Assembly (NCBI GenBank): GCA_041589455.1
Contig: JBFHVQ010000046.1
Location: forward strand, 1-24,746
Reading direction: 5' to 3'
Origin: SZUA-229 sp041589455
GTDB taxonomy: Bacteria > Pseudomonadota > Gammaproteobacteria > SZUA-229
Length of the DNA: 24,746 nt
Under the pieces are notes generated by a model. It ran no database searches and was not told the origin of the DNA. It saw nothing but the letters and a program-made list of their open reading frames with translations. Position 1 is the first letter of the stretch; every line of letters starts with the position of its first letter. A program made the position numbers and the translations under genes. This document shows positions 14,891-22,002 of this stretch, piece by piece.

Positions 14891-15643
14891 ATGAAAAACG
14901 ACCTGATCAACAGGATTTGTAATGCACACGGCGGACTGGACCGATGGAAGCTGGTTGAATCCATTCAACTTGAGCTGGATATCTTTGGCCCCATTTTAAT
15001 CACCCGGTTTAAATCTCCCTGGTTATCGAATATTGTGGCTAACATCTTCACCGATAAGCCTTATGTCAGTTTTCATAACTTCCCGGAAGAGGGCCACACA
15101 GGCATTTTCGATGGATTTAATGTGTATATTTACAACCAGAATGACAACGTATATACCCAACGCAACTACCGAAATTCAGACGAACTAAAGACCAAGCCCA
15201 GACTCCACTGGGACCACCTGGATATAATCTACTTTCTCGGCTATGCCCTGTGGAACTATAGTTGTAGCCCTTATATTTTTAGTAATCGTGGTTTTGAGTG
15301 CTTTCAGGGTGATGACTGGATAGAAAAAGACGGCAGCGTATTAAATACTCTGCATGTGCGTTACCCCAGTGATATTCCAACCCATAGCCGCAATCAGATA
15401 TTCTACTTCGACCAGAAGGGCCTGCTAACACGCAATGACTACACCTCTGAAATAATTAGCCCGCTGGCTATTGGCAGCCATTATTGTCGTGAGTACCGCA
15501 ATGTCGAAGGACTCAACTTTGCTACCCACCGAACCGTATTCCCACGATTATGGACTGGTAACCCACTCAAAGCCATCAAGGTCATGGATGGAAAATTCAA
15601 ACGCATCCTGATTAACTGGCATCAGCAGCCGGCCGGCATATAA
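14891..15643 (+). CDS. LolA-like hypothetical protein, 250 aa
   Basis: The function is not recognised. It opens with KNDLINRICNAHGGLDRW, an N-terminal pattern (xAHGGxxxW) seen in uncharacterised proteins resembling the LolA/LolB lipoprotein-carrier fold. The rest alternates beta strands with many aromatics (IQLELDIFGPILITRFK, GFNVYIYNQNDNVYTQRNY, HWDHLDIIYFLGYALWNYSC, QIFYFDQKGLLTRNDYTSE). An antiparallel sheet forming a half-barrel around a hydrophobic ligand would fit. There is no signal peptide, so it should be cytoplasmic, unlike true LolA. It has a strong ribosome site and a TetR-controlled promoter, and lies 94 nt before the TRAP genes with no convincing terminator between. A role with a lipid-like compound is inference. 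Confidence 0.75.
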   Translation: MKNDLINRICNAHGGLDRWKLVESIQLELDIFGPILITRFKSPWLSNIVANIFTDKPYVSFHNFPEEGHTGIFDGFNVYIYNQNDNVYTQRNYRNSDELKTKPRLHWDHLDIIYFLGYALWNYSCSPYIFSNRGFECFQGDDWIEKDGSVLNTLHVRYPSDIPTHSRNQIFYFDQKGLLTRNDYTSEIISPLAIGSHYCREYRNVEGLNFATHRTVFPRLWTGNPLKAIKVMDGKFKRILINWHQQPAGI

Positions 15644-15699
15644 CTCGCTCTACTGGCTGGCATGATAGCGCTGGCCAGTGCTATAGTAGCAAACACGCG

Positions 15700-15715
15700 A
15701 CTGAACTAATTCAGT
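15700..15715. promoter_or_regulatory. Palindrome upstream of tatT
   Basis: ACTGAA-CTAA-TTCAGT: perfect 6-nt arms around 4 nt, ending 22 nt before the tatT ATG. It could be an operator or a small leader hairpin. A second imperfect stem (ACTGGC 15652-15657 with GCCAGT 15674-15679) lies just upstream without a T-run. I find no convincing -35/-10 pair here, so the TRAP genes may depend on the promoter at 14819. Confidence 0.35.
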
Positions 15716-15737
15716 TGCCAGATAACTATAAAAACAT

Positions 15738-16607
15738 ATGAAAAAACTAATTACATACTCACTATTCCTTTTTGCGTTTATTCAGCTGTCTGGGTGCTCT
15801 ATGGCACAGCTCACCGTCAAAGCATCTATGCCAATGATAGAAGGTGGCATGCTGGCGCTTAACCGCGAGCCGGATTTGCAGCTGGCGGAAGCCGCTATGC
15901 CACCAAACATTGAATTAATGGAAGGCATGGTGATCAATGACCCAAACAATGACACATTGAGAAACCATCTTGCTCAGGCTTATTACGGCTATGCCTTTGG
16001 TTTTATTGAAGACAGCAATCCGGAAAGAGCCGCACGCTTTTATCGTCGCGGCTTAAATCATGCGCTATACAATCTGAATAACAGCGGATTAAACAGAAAC
16101 ACCATTACAGGCGACCTGGAGTCACTGCAGTCCGCATTAAACAACATTAGCAAGAGCAATATAGCCGCATTATTCTGGGCCGCATCAAACTGGGCCATGT
16201 GGATCGACCTGAATCGAGATAGCACAGTGGCACTGGCTGATTTACCCAGAGCTGTGATGTTAATGCAAAAAGCTTATGACATAGACGACTCTTTCTATAT
16301 GGCAGGCCCTCATATTTTCTTCGGTGTTTACTATGGCAGTCGCTCGCCAATGTTAGGTGGCAATTTCAAGCAGGCTGAAAAACATTTTGATCAGGCTCGC
16401 CAGATTAATAACAACCAGTTACTTATTGTGGATCTATTACAGGCAAAATACCTTGATCGACAGAAATTTGATCAGGAATCATTTCACAAGCGCCTCAGTA
16501 AACTTGTTAACAATACAGACCAGTTAAATATTGACATGACCCTGGTAAACAATATTGCTCGAAAAAAAGCACAGCTACTATTGAACAAGGAATCACAATG
16601 GTTTTAA
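15738..16607 (+). CDS. tatT: TRAP transporter-associated TPR lipoprotein (TatT component)
   Basis: A 289-residue lipoprotein of the TatT family, the TPR subunit of TPR-associated TRAP transporters (TPATs) typified by Treponema pallidum Tp0956. The signal peptide ends in a lipobox LSGC with lipidated C20; the next residue is Ser, so sorting to the outer membrane is expected. After AQLTVKASMPMIEGGMLAL come TPR-like helices: LRNHLAQAYYGYAFGFIED, PERAARFYRRGLNHALY, then PHIFFGVYYGSRSPMLGGNF and KQAEKHFDQARQINN. In the known system TatT trimers bind the periplasmic P component and are thought to pass a hydrophobic ligand. It overlaps dctP by 10 nt, so the two are coupled. Ribosome binding signals at the ATG are weak. 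Confidence 0.85.
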   Translation: MKKLITYSLFLFAFIQLSGCSMAQLTVKASMPMIEGGMLALNREPDLQLAEAAMPPNIELMEGMVINDPNNDTLRNHLAQAYYGYAFGFIEDSNPERAARFYRRGLNHALYNLNNSGLNRNTITGDLESLQSALNNISKSNIAALFWAASNWAMWIDLNRDSTVALADLPRAVMLMQKAYDIDDSFYMAGPHIFFGVYYGSRSPMLGGNFKQAEKHFDQARQINNNQLLIVDLLQAKYLDRQKFDQESFHKRLSKLVNNTDQLNIDMTLVNNIARKKAQLLLNKESQWF

Positions 16608-17644
16608 AAAAGCTATTTATCGGTTTTATAAAAGTATGCTCAGTTTTTCTCGCAGTACAGACAAGCACCTTTGCAAAAGATAGTTATATCTTAAAATTTG
16701 CAACACTAATCCCATCAGACACTGTCTGGATGAAAAGCATTGTTCAATGGTCAGAAGAACTTGAACAAAAAAGTAATGGACGCTTACAGTTAAAGATTTA
16801 TCCCGGCGGCGTTATGGGTGATGAGCCAGATGTACTCCGAAAAATTCGTAGCCGCCAGTTACATGGTGCATTTTTTACCGGTTATGGTATCGGCAGAATT
16901 TACCCACCAGCGCGTGTACTTGAAATGCCATTTTTGTTTCACAACACAGCAGAATCCGATTATGTCAGGCAGCAACTTATGCCTGAAATTGAGCAGGGTT
17001 TTCGTGATAAAGGTTTTGAGCTAATTGGTTGGCCTGAAGTCGGCTTCCTGCACTTTTTCTCCAAGCACCCCATCAACTCACTGGAAGAACTAAAACAACG
17101 CCATATCTGGTTATGGCAGGGCGACCCCATGGGTCAGGCATTTGCCAAAGCAGCCGGCGTATCACCAGTACCTTTATCCATTATGGATGTATACACCCAG
17201 CTTTCTGCACAGCATGGCAGTATTGATACCGTTTATAATTCACCCTTTGGCGCGCTCGCCATGCAATGGCATACCAAACTGAAATATGCCTCTAATGTCC
17301 CGATGACCAATGCCATTGGCAGCCTGGTAGTTAGCGAACGCTTCTTCAAAAAATTACCTGCCGACCTGAAAACCCTGCTTAAAGATAGTGGCAAGGTGGT
17401 AGCTGAAAAAATTAATCAGCACTCTCGGCGTGACAATGAAGAAAGCATCAGCCTACTTAAACAAAGCGGTATTACTTTTATGTGGGACTGGAACGATACA
17501 GAAAAAGCGGAAATGATCAGTATTCGAGACAGAGCAGCAGAAATGCTCGATGAAAATGAATACATCCCAACCAGATATTTTGACCAGACGAGAAACATAC
17601 TCGAACAGTATCGCAAACAAACCGCATTAAAACACAATCAATGA
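16598..17644 (+). CDS. dctP: TRAP transporter periplasmic substrate-binding protein (DctP/TatP type)
   Basis: A 348-residue extracytoplasmic solute receptor. A signal peptide is visible, with a probable cut after residue 26 (TSTFA/KDSY). The mature part is a DctP fold: LKFATLIPSDTVWMKSIVQW, RLQLKIYPGGVMGDEPDVLR, RVLEMPFLFHN, ELIGWPEVGFLHFFS, and the helix IDTVYNSPFGALAMQWHTKL. In ordinary DctP proteins a conserved Arg after LKGxKIR binds the ligand carboxylate. Here the matching segment reads LKQRHIWLWQGDP, which puts W171 at that place. With the TatT neighbour this argues for the TPAT class and a ligand other than a C4-dicarboxylate, perhaps hydrophobic. The gene overlaps tatT by 10 nt and dctQ by 4 nt. 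Confidence 0.92.
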   Translation: MVLKKLFIGFIKVCSVFLAVQTSTFAKDSYILKFATLIPSDTVWMKSIVQWSEELEQKSNGRLQLKIYPGGVMGDEPDVLRKIRSRQLHGAFFTGYGIGRIYPPARVLEMPFLFHNTAESDYVRQQLMPEIEQGFRDKGFELIGWPEVGFLHFFSKHPINSLEELKQRHIWLWQGDPMGQAFAKAAGVSPVPLSIMDVYTQLSAQHGSIDTVYNSPFGALAMQWHTKLKYASNVPMTNAIGSLVVSERFFKKLPADLKTLLKDSGKVVAEKINQHSRRDNEESISLLKQSGITFMWDWNDTEKAEMISIRDRAAEMLDENEYIPTRYFDQTRNILEQYRKQTALKHNQ

Positions 17645-18138
17645 TTTCAGAGTTATTTTATCGCTTACGCTTAAGATTAATTCAGCTAGAAAAATTCCTT
17701 GGCGCACTGAGCCTGATTATTCTTCTTACTATTGCCTTACTTCAGGTCATCTTACGAAACCTTTTCGAACTTGGCTTTTCAGACATGGACGTAATTGCAC
17801 GTCATCTGGTTTTATTCGTTACCTTTATGGGCGCTGCGCTGGCTTCCGAAGGCAATCGACATATAAAAATTGATTGTATTAGTAGCGCCATTAAACAGAC
17901 TACTCGTGAAAAACTCAGGCGACCACTACTCTCCATCAGCAGTATTATCTGCGCCATATTTTTCTGGTACGCACTGCAATTCTGGTTAGATGAATATCAG
18001 TACGCACCCGACAACGAACAGTTATCACTATATATGGCGCTTATTCTTCCTTTTGGCTTTCTGGTATTAAGCCTGCATTTCTTTTTAATTACAATCAGCC
18101 CGGACAGCTATGAGATCCAGGCTAGTCAGGTAGATTAA
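17641..18138 (+). CDS. dctQ: TRAP transporter small permease (DctQ)
   Basis: The 165-residue small membrane subunit. Four hydrophobic segments lie at about residues 19-39, 52-69, 97-116 and 129-151, as usual for DctQ. Typical family features are QVILRNLF at the end of TM1, ARHLVLFVTFMGAALASEG before the polar loop, and NRHIKIDC after it. It starts in an ATGA overlap with dctP, and its stop shares one base with the dctM start (TAATG). This continuous coupling suggests fixed stoichiometry of the permease parts. Confidence 0.93.
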   Translation: MISELFYRLRLRLIQLEKFLGALSLIILLTIALLQVILRNLFELGFSDMDVIARHLVLFVTFMGAALASEGNRHIKIDCISSAIKQTTREKLRRPLLSISSIICAIFFWYALQFWLDEYQYAPDNEQLSLYMALILPFGFLVLSLHFFLITISPDSYEIQASQVD

Positions 18139-19394
18139 TGCTGATTCTACTTATCTGCCTGATTGTTCTAGCCTTACTTGGCTTACCGCTGTTTGTCGCA
18201 CTGGGTGCCGGCGGCCTTTATGCCAGCGTGCAATCTGACCTTGATCCGGTTGTTCTAATTATCGAACTGTATCGTCTGGCCAATCAGCCCAACCTTATTT
18301 CGATTCCACTGTTTACCTTTGCCGGTATGACCATGGCAGCCGGCGGCGGCCCTCAACGCCTGATCAAACTGTTCAATGCATTACTCGGCTGGATGCCCGG
18401 CGGCCTTGCCATGGCGGCGATAGTTTCCTGTGCATTTTTTACCGCATTCACCGGCGCCTCAGGCGTCACCATTATTGCTTTGGGCGGCTTACTCTATCCC
18501 ATGTTTATGCAGGCCAATTATTCAGAAAAATTTTCACTGGGCCTGCTTACCTCTTCCGGTTCACTAGGTTTGTTATTTCCACCCAGCCTGGCGATTCTGT
18601 TATACGGCATCGTATCCGGTACCAGTATCGATGAACTCTTTCTCGCCGGTATTATCCCCGGCCTGATACTCCTCATACTGTTATCACTCTACAGCTATAA
18701 GTCAGCAGTAAGCTGGCATGAGCCCGCCCATGAATTTTCATGGAAAACACTGGCCCAGGCTTCACGAGAAACCATCTGGGATATCTTCTTACCCATCCTG
18801 GTCATTATCGGTATCTTTGGTGGCTTTGTCACAGTCACAGAAGCCGCGGCGGTGACTGCTGCATATGCCCTGTTTATCGAAACGGTAATTTATAAAGAAA
18901 TCAAACTGACCAGCGACTTACCTGAAATTCTTATCGACACCTGTAAACTGGTTGGCAGCATACTGATTATTCTCGGTGTGGCGATGGGCTTAACCAATTT
19001 GCTAATCGATACCCAGCTACCTTCCCGATTACTCGCCCTGGTGGAGTCTCATATTAGTAGTCAGCTGCAATTCCTGTTGCTACTGAATCTGTTTTTACTG
19101 GTCATCGGCGCCATGATGGACATCTTCTCGGCAATTGTGGTTGTGGTGCCACTCATTATGCCGCTGGCTTTACGCTATCAGATTGATCCGGTTCATCTGG
19201 GCATTATCTTCCTGGCGAATCTGGAAATCGGCTATATGACGCCACCCGTGGGCATTAACCTGTTTATCGCCTCTCAACGCTTTGGTAAATCTATCCTCAC
19301 CTTATTCAAATCTGCCATGCCCTTCCTTGCCATCATGCTTCTATGGCTACTTATGGTATCCTATATACCAGCGTTAACCCTGTGGTGGAAATAA
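18138..19394 (+). CDS. dctM: TRAP transporter large permease (DctM)
   Basis: The 418-residue large permease that carries substrate across the inner membrane with Na+ coupling. It has about a dozen hydrophobic segments. Family motifs include IPLFTFAGMTMAAGG, FTAFTGASGVTIIALGGLLY, GSLGLLFPPSLAILLYGI, the mirrored second half FGGFVTVTEAAAVTAAYALF, and the terminal EIGYMTPPVGINLFIAS. The Gly/Ser/Thr hairpin near GASGVT and the TPPVGIN motif are where Na+ and substrate sites lie in the family. Its start overlaps the dctQ stop by 1 nt. The small 82-residue gene follows after 1 nt. Confidence 0.95.
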   Translation: MLILLICLIVLALLGLPLFVALGAGGLYASVQSDLDPVVLIIELYRLANQPNLISIPLFTFAGMTMAAGGGPQRLIKLFNALLGWMPGGLAMAAIVSCAFFTAFTGASGVTIIALGGLLYPMFMQANYSEKFSLGLLTSSGSLGLLFPPSLAILLYGIVSGTSIDELFLAGIIPGLILLILLSLYSYKSAVSWHEPAHEFSWKTLAQASRETIWDIFLPILVIIGIFGGFVTVTEAAAVTAAYALFIETVIYKEIKLTSDLPEILIDTCKLVGSILIILGVAMGLTNLLIDTQLPSRLLALVESHISSQLQFLLLLNLFLLVIGAMMDIFSAIVVVVPLIMPLALRYQIDPVHLGIIFLANLEIGYMTPPVGINLFIASQRFGKSILTLFKSAMPFLAIMLLWLLMVSYIPALTLWWK

Positions 19395-19395
19395 T

Positions 19396-19644
19396 ATGCC
19401 CGGCAAACTAATTGAACCTAAAGTGATCACTGATTTCAATAACAAACCAGTAGCTCTGCTACCGGTTGGTTTTTATTTTGATGACCGTCGCTGGGAATCC
19501 ATCTGGAATGCCTACGATAAAAAAGGCGAATCTCTCACCATGGAGGATCTCCGGCAGCTCTTTCCTGAAGATGAATCGCTACAGCCCAATAAACTGGTTC
19601 GTACCGGTGTGCATATAGCTAAAGATCTCGCACAGGATGACTAA
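19396..19644 (+). CDS. Small hypothetical protein trailing the TRAP operon, 82 aa
   Basis: Not recognised. A soluble, acidic protein, MPGKLIEPKVITDFNNKPVA then LLPVGFYFDDRRWESIWNAY, with a C-terminal half rich in charged residues (MEDLRQLFPEDESL). There is no membrane segment or signal peptide. Its ATG lies 1 nt after the dctM stop, so it is co-translated with the transporter, although its make-up suggests a general cytoplasmic protein. It is followed by a 49-nt gap before djlA. Confidence 0.7.
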   Translation: MPGKLIEPKVITDFNNKPVALLPVGFYFDDRRWESIWNAYDKKGESLTMEDLRQLFPEDESLQPNKLVRTGVHIAKDLAQDD

Positions 19645-19693
19645 CAAAGTAAACAATGAATATATCTGTAAACATTCACAATAAAGAACAACG

Positions 19694-20470
19694 ATGAGCT
19701 GGTGGGGAAAAATTGTCGGCGGTGGCTTTGGCTTTATACTAGGCGGCCCACTGGGAGCACTGATGGGTATAGCCGTTGGTCATCAACTGGATAAGGGGCT
19801 AAATATCGCCGAGCTCCATGAAGGCGATACGGAGCGAGTACAACTTGCCTTCTTCACCGCCACCTTTTCCACCATGGGTTATCTCGCCAAAATAGATGGT
19901 CAGGTTTCGAAAAGCGAAATTCAAATGGCCGAAAGCGTCATGCAACAGATGAGCTTAAACGCGGATCAACGCAAGGCGGCTATCGAGTTATTTAATCAGG
20001 GTAAACAGAACGACTTCCCCCTGGATCAGGTACTCGTTCAATTTAAAAAAGAATGCCATCGGCGCACCAACCTGTTACAGATGTTCCTTGAAATATTGAT
20101 TTCAACTGCCTTTGCCGATCAGCATCTAGACCAGAAAGAACATGATGCATTAATTAACATTGCACAAACGATTGGTTTTTCCGCTGGCCAGCTTGAGCAG
20201 ATTATCCAGATGGTAACTGCACAACGACAGTACTCACACCAGGCACAGCAAACAAACAAACCTAGCCTCAATGATGCCTATGCAGTACTTGGTGTAGATA
20301 AAGAAATATCCGACGCCGAACTTAAACGCACTTACCGCCGACTCATGAGCCAGCACCACCCGGACAAACTGGTGGCCAAGGGCTTACCTGAAGAAATGAT
20401 TAAACTGGCCAATGAAAAAACCAGTGAAATCAAATCTGCCTATGAACAGATAAAGACAAGTCGAAAGTAA
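19694..20470 (+). CDS. djlA: DnaJ-like membrane co-chaperone DjlA
   Basis: A type III J-domain protein that stimulates DnaK at the inner membrane. The 258 residues follow the DjlA plan. A short N-terminal membrane anchor with Gly-rich face (MSWWGKIVGGGFGFILGGPL, then GALMGIAVGHQLDKG) covers residues 1-35. A TerB-like helical domain (about 48-175) includes FFTATFSTMGYLAKIDGQVS. The C-terminal J domain (about 193-256) includes the HPD triad at 222-224 (MSQHHPDKLVAKG), which is needed to trigger DnaK ATPase. The length is close to the 271 of Escherichia coli. It lies downstream of the TRAP genes but probably belongs to a separate function. Confidence 0.93.
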   Translation: MSWWGKIVGGGFGFILGGPLGALMGIAVGHQLDKGLNIAELHEGDTERVQLAFFTATFSTMGYLAKIDGQVSKSEIQMAESVMQQMSLNADQRKAAIELFNQGKQNDFPLDQVLVQFKKECHRRTNLLQMFLEILISTAFADQHLDQKEHDALINIAQTIGFSAGQLEQIIQMVTAQRQYSHQAQQTNKPSLNDAYAVLGVDKEISDAELKRTYRRLMSQHHPDKLVAKGLPEEMIKLANEKTSEIKSAYEQIKTSRK

Positions 20471-20503
20471 CCATATATCAATTCAACAAACTGGTGATTA
20501 CTC

Positions 20504-20842
20504 ATGGAAATACAGGGCCCATTTACAATCTCAATTAATGACAACAAAGAAACCGGTATGCACGAGTTACATCTCGGATTCAAACCTGCATTTCAACAGC
20601 AGGCACACGCAGATCGCATGCAAACCGTAAAAGAGCATATTGCCGATTTACAACAACAGGTTAAGGAAGAAACTGACGAGTCCAATCGTCAGGGCATGAT
20701 AACCATACTCCAGATTATCGGTGAACTGATGCCGCACCTTGAAGCGGATGAAATCCCCCTGGAAGAAACGATTGTTATTGAAATGGGGCCAAGTCAGGCA
20801 TCTCCGTTTGATGATTTATTACGCGGAGCGACCTTGAAGTAG
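20504..20842 (+). CDS. Small hypothetical protein, 112 aa
   Basis: Not recognised. Soluble and acidic: an N-terminal beta segment (GPFTISINDNKETGMHELHL), a long amphipathic helix likely to form a coiled coil (RMQTVKEHIADLQQQVKEET, then RQGMITILQIIGELMPHL), and a short end (SPFDDLLRGATLK). It lies 33 nt after djlA on the same strand and may be co-transcribed. The stop codon is inside a perfect hairpin. Confidence 0.72.
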   Translation: MEIQGPFTISINDNKETGMHELHLGFKPAFQQQAHADRMQTVKEHIADLQQQVKEETDESNRQGMITILQIIGELMPHLEADEIPLEETIVIEMGPSQASPFDDLLRGATLK

Positions 20843-20853
20843 TTACTTCAAGG
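20832..20853 (+). terminator. Perfect hairpin at the end of the 112-aa gene
   Basis: CCTTGAAGT (20832-20840) and ACTTCAAGG (20845-20853) form a 9-bp stem with an AGTT loop across the stop codon. The following sequence (CTTCTAG) is only weakly T-rich, so it may terminate poorly or simply protect the 3' end. Confidence 0.5.
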
Positions 20854-21010
20854 CTTCTAGTGCTACCGCATAATCTGGAGTTAATAACAAATTAATTACT
20901 GGAATATGCGGCCAGACAAAATCAACCGTAACACCCAATATATTAGATGAATGTACAGCACGCACGAGCACAAAGTCTATAACAGGTCGCCTTCCTTGGC
21001 TAACACTTAC
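20843..21010 (-). pseudogene. 55-codon open remnant without a start codon
   Basis: On the - strand, 55 codons are open between a TAA and the TAA at 20843-20845, reading ...GRRPVIDFVLVRAVHSSN..., then VTVDFVWPHIPVINLLLTP and DYAVALEALK. The composition is protein-like, but there is no ATG and no ribosome site. It could be the 3' end of a lost gene. I do not recognise the family. It faces the 112-residue gene and its stop overlaps that gene's terminal hairpin. Confidence 0.35.
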
Positions 21011-21060
21011 TTATTGGCCTAGTCGTTGACATTTACCTATGCATCTACCAGTATATAACA

Positions 21061-21170
21061 ATGAAAAAACATCTTGCGCAGCAGATCAACCGAATTATTA
21101 TCATTCCATAAGGATGGCGGGTTTTAATGCGTTTATAATTTATCAAATCCGCCCATAAGGCGGGTTTTCT
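21061..21170 (+). promoter_or_regulatory. Attenuator-like leader: short Ile-rich ORF plus alternative hairpins
   Basis: A 16-codon ORF (21061-21111) reads MKKHLAQQINRIIIIP and is followed by two exclusive pairings. ATGGCGGGTTT (21114-21124) can pair with AAATCCGCCCAT (21145-21156), with one bulge and one G-U pair. The same CCGCC (21149-21153) forms the terminator stem with GGCGG (21159-21163). The broken kinase gene starts at 21211. This is the layout of a transcription attenuator. Against it, the small ORF has no ribosome site, TTGACA at 21026 has no -10 at normal spacing, and the paired arms may simply be a duplicated terminator half. Confidence 0.35.
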
Positions 21171-21172
21171 AT
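21149..21172 (+). terminator. Rho-independent terminator upstream of the kinase pseudogene
   Basis: A GC stem CCGCC (21149-21153)/GGCGG (21159-21163) with loop CATAA, then G and TTTTCTATT. It is well formed on the + strand. It would stop read-through from the djlA region, or act as the terminator of the leader described at 21061. Confidence 0.65.
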
Positions 21173-21210
21173 TTCTGCCTTATGGATTTAGCACCACCAT
21201 TGGAGGCAGC

Positions 21211-21729
21211 ATGAAGAAAGTATCCGTTTTTGGAAAACCCGGCAGCGGGAAATCCACTTTGAGCAAAAAACTTGCATCAGCTACAGGATTAAATCTGCAC
21301 GCTCTTGACTCAATTGCATATAAAAATAATGGCGAACTTGTAGAGCGCCCCCTCTTCGATAAAAGACATGAAAACATTCTCTCCAACGAATACTGGATTA
21401 TCGATGGCTTAGGCCCTATTGAGTCTTTTTACACGAGACTGGAAGCAGCAGATACTTTAGTTTATATAGACCTGCCTTATACTACCTGTTACTGGTTAGT
21501 CACTAAGCGATTTTTTAAAGGATTATTCGTTAACCCCGAAGGCTGGCCCAATGGTAGCTCAATAATAAAAGGAACTCTTGCAAGCTATAAAATGTTATAA
21601 CTTAGCCCTGGGTTCTGGAATGAAAACTTTATGAAAAGATTAACTACTATCTCCTCTGATAAATCTTTATATATTATTCGATCAACTTCTGAATTAAATA
21701 GTTTTATTGATACAAATTTAAATCAATAG
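21211..21729 (+). pseudogene. P-loop nucleotide kinase-like (FlaR/adenylate kinase-related), in-frame stop
   Basis: The gene starts with a good GGAGG site 7 nt before the ATG and a clear Walker A, VFGKPGSGKSTLSKKLA. The region around residues 30-90 (LHALDSIAYKNNGELV, NEYWIIDGLGPIESFYTRLE, ADTLVYIDLPYTTCYWL) matches small P-loop proteins annotated as topology modulation (FlaR) or adenylate kinase-like. TAA at 21598-21600 stops it after 129 residues. The same frame then continues with LSPGFWNENFMKRLTTISSD and YIIRSTSELNSFIDTNLNQ to a TAG at 21727-21729, giving 172 codons, the usual family length. So this is a full-length gene with a premature stop that removes the C-terminal lid/helix part. A shortened but active protein is possible yet unlikely. 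Confidence 0.75.
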
Positions 21730-22002
21730 AAGCAGCATACTTTCAGCTAGAAAATAATAACTGCCTCTTATTATGGCTTTTTATTGATTTATATCATCGC
21801 CATAATACGATTAAATATGCATGGCATATCACCCTCTTAACCATCAGCACCATGCATACGCAACCGACCACTTTATATTTTTAGCAAAACTGTCTATTAG
21901 CTTTTATACTCAATTATATTGATTGTTATTATTTAAATTTATTGACCTCCAGGAGGTCTACTTTAAATCTGACCTGTTACTTACTCATGAGATATACCAG
22001 TC
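21730..22002. other. AT-rich intergenic stretch
   Basis: No credible coding frame on either strand. The only clear structure is the palindrome at 21944-21958. Confidence 0.6.
21944..21958. promoter_or_regulatory. 15-bp palindrome upstream of the two-TM protein gene
   Basis: GACCTCC-A-GGAGGTC: perfect 7-nt arms around one base, 44 nt before the ATG at 22003. It lies just after TTGACC (21942-21947), a fair -35, with TTAAAT (21963-21968) at 15 nt as a poor -10. It looks like an operator, because a hairpin would have almost no loop. No regulator gene is next to it. Confidence 0.45.

Noticed and set aside
21026..21059. Promoter with perfect TTGACA before the leader at 21061
   Set aside because: The possible -10 boxes (TATATA at 21052, TATAAC at 21054) are 20-22 nt away, too far for a normal promoter.
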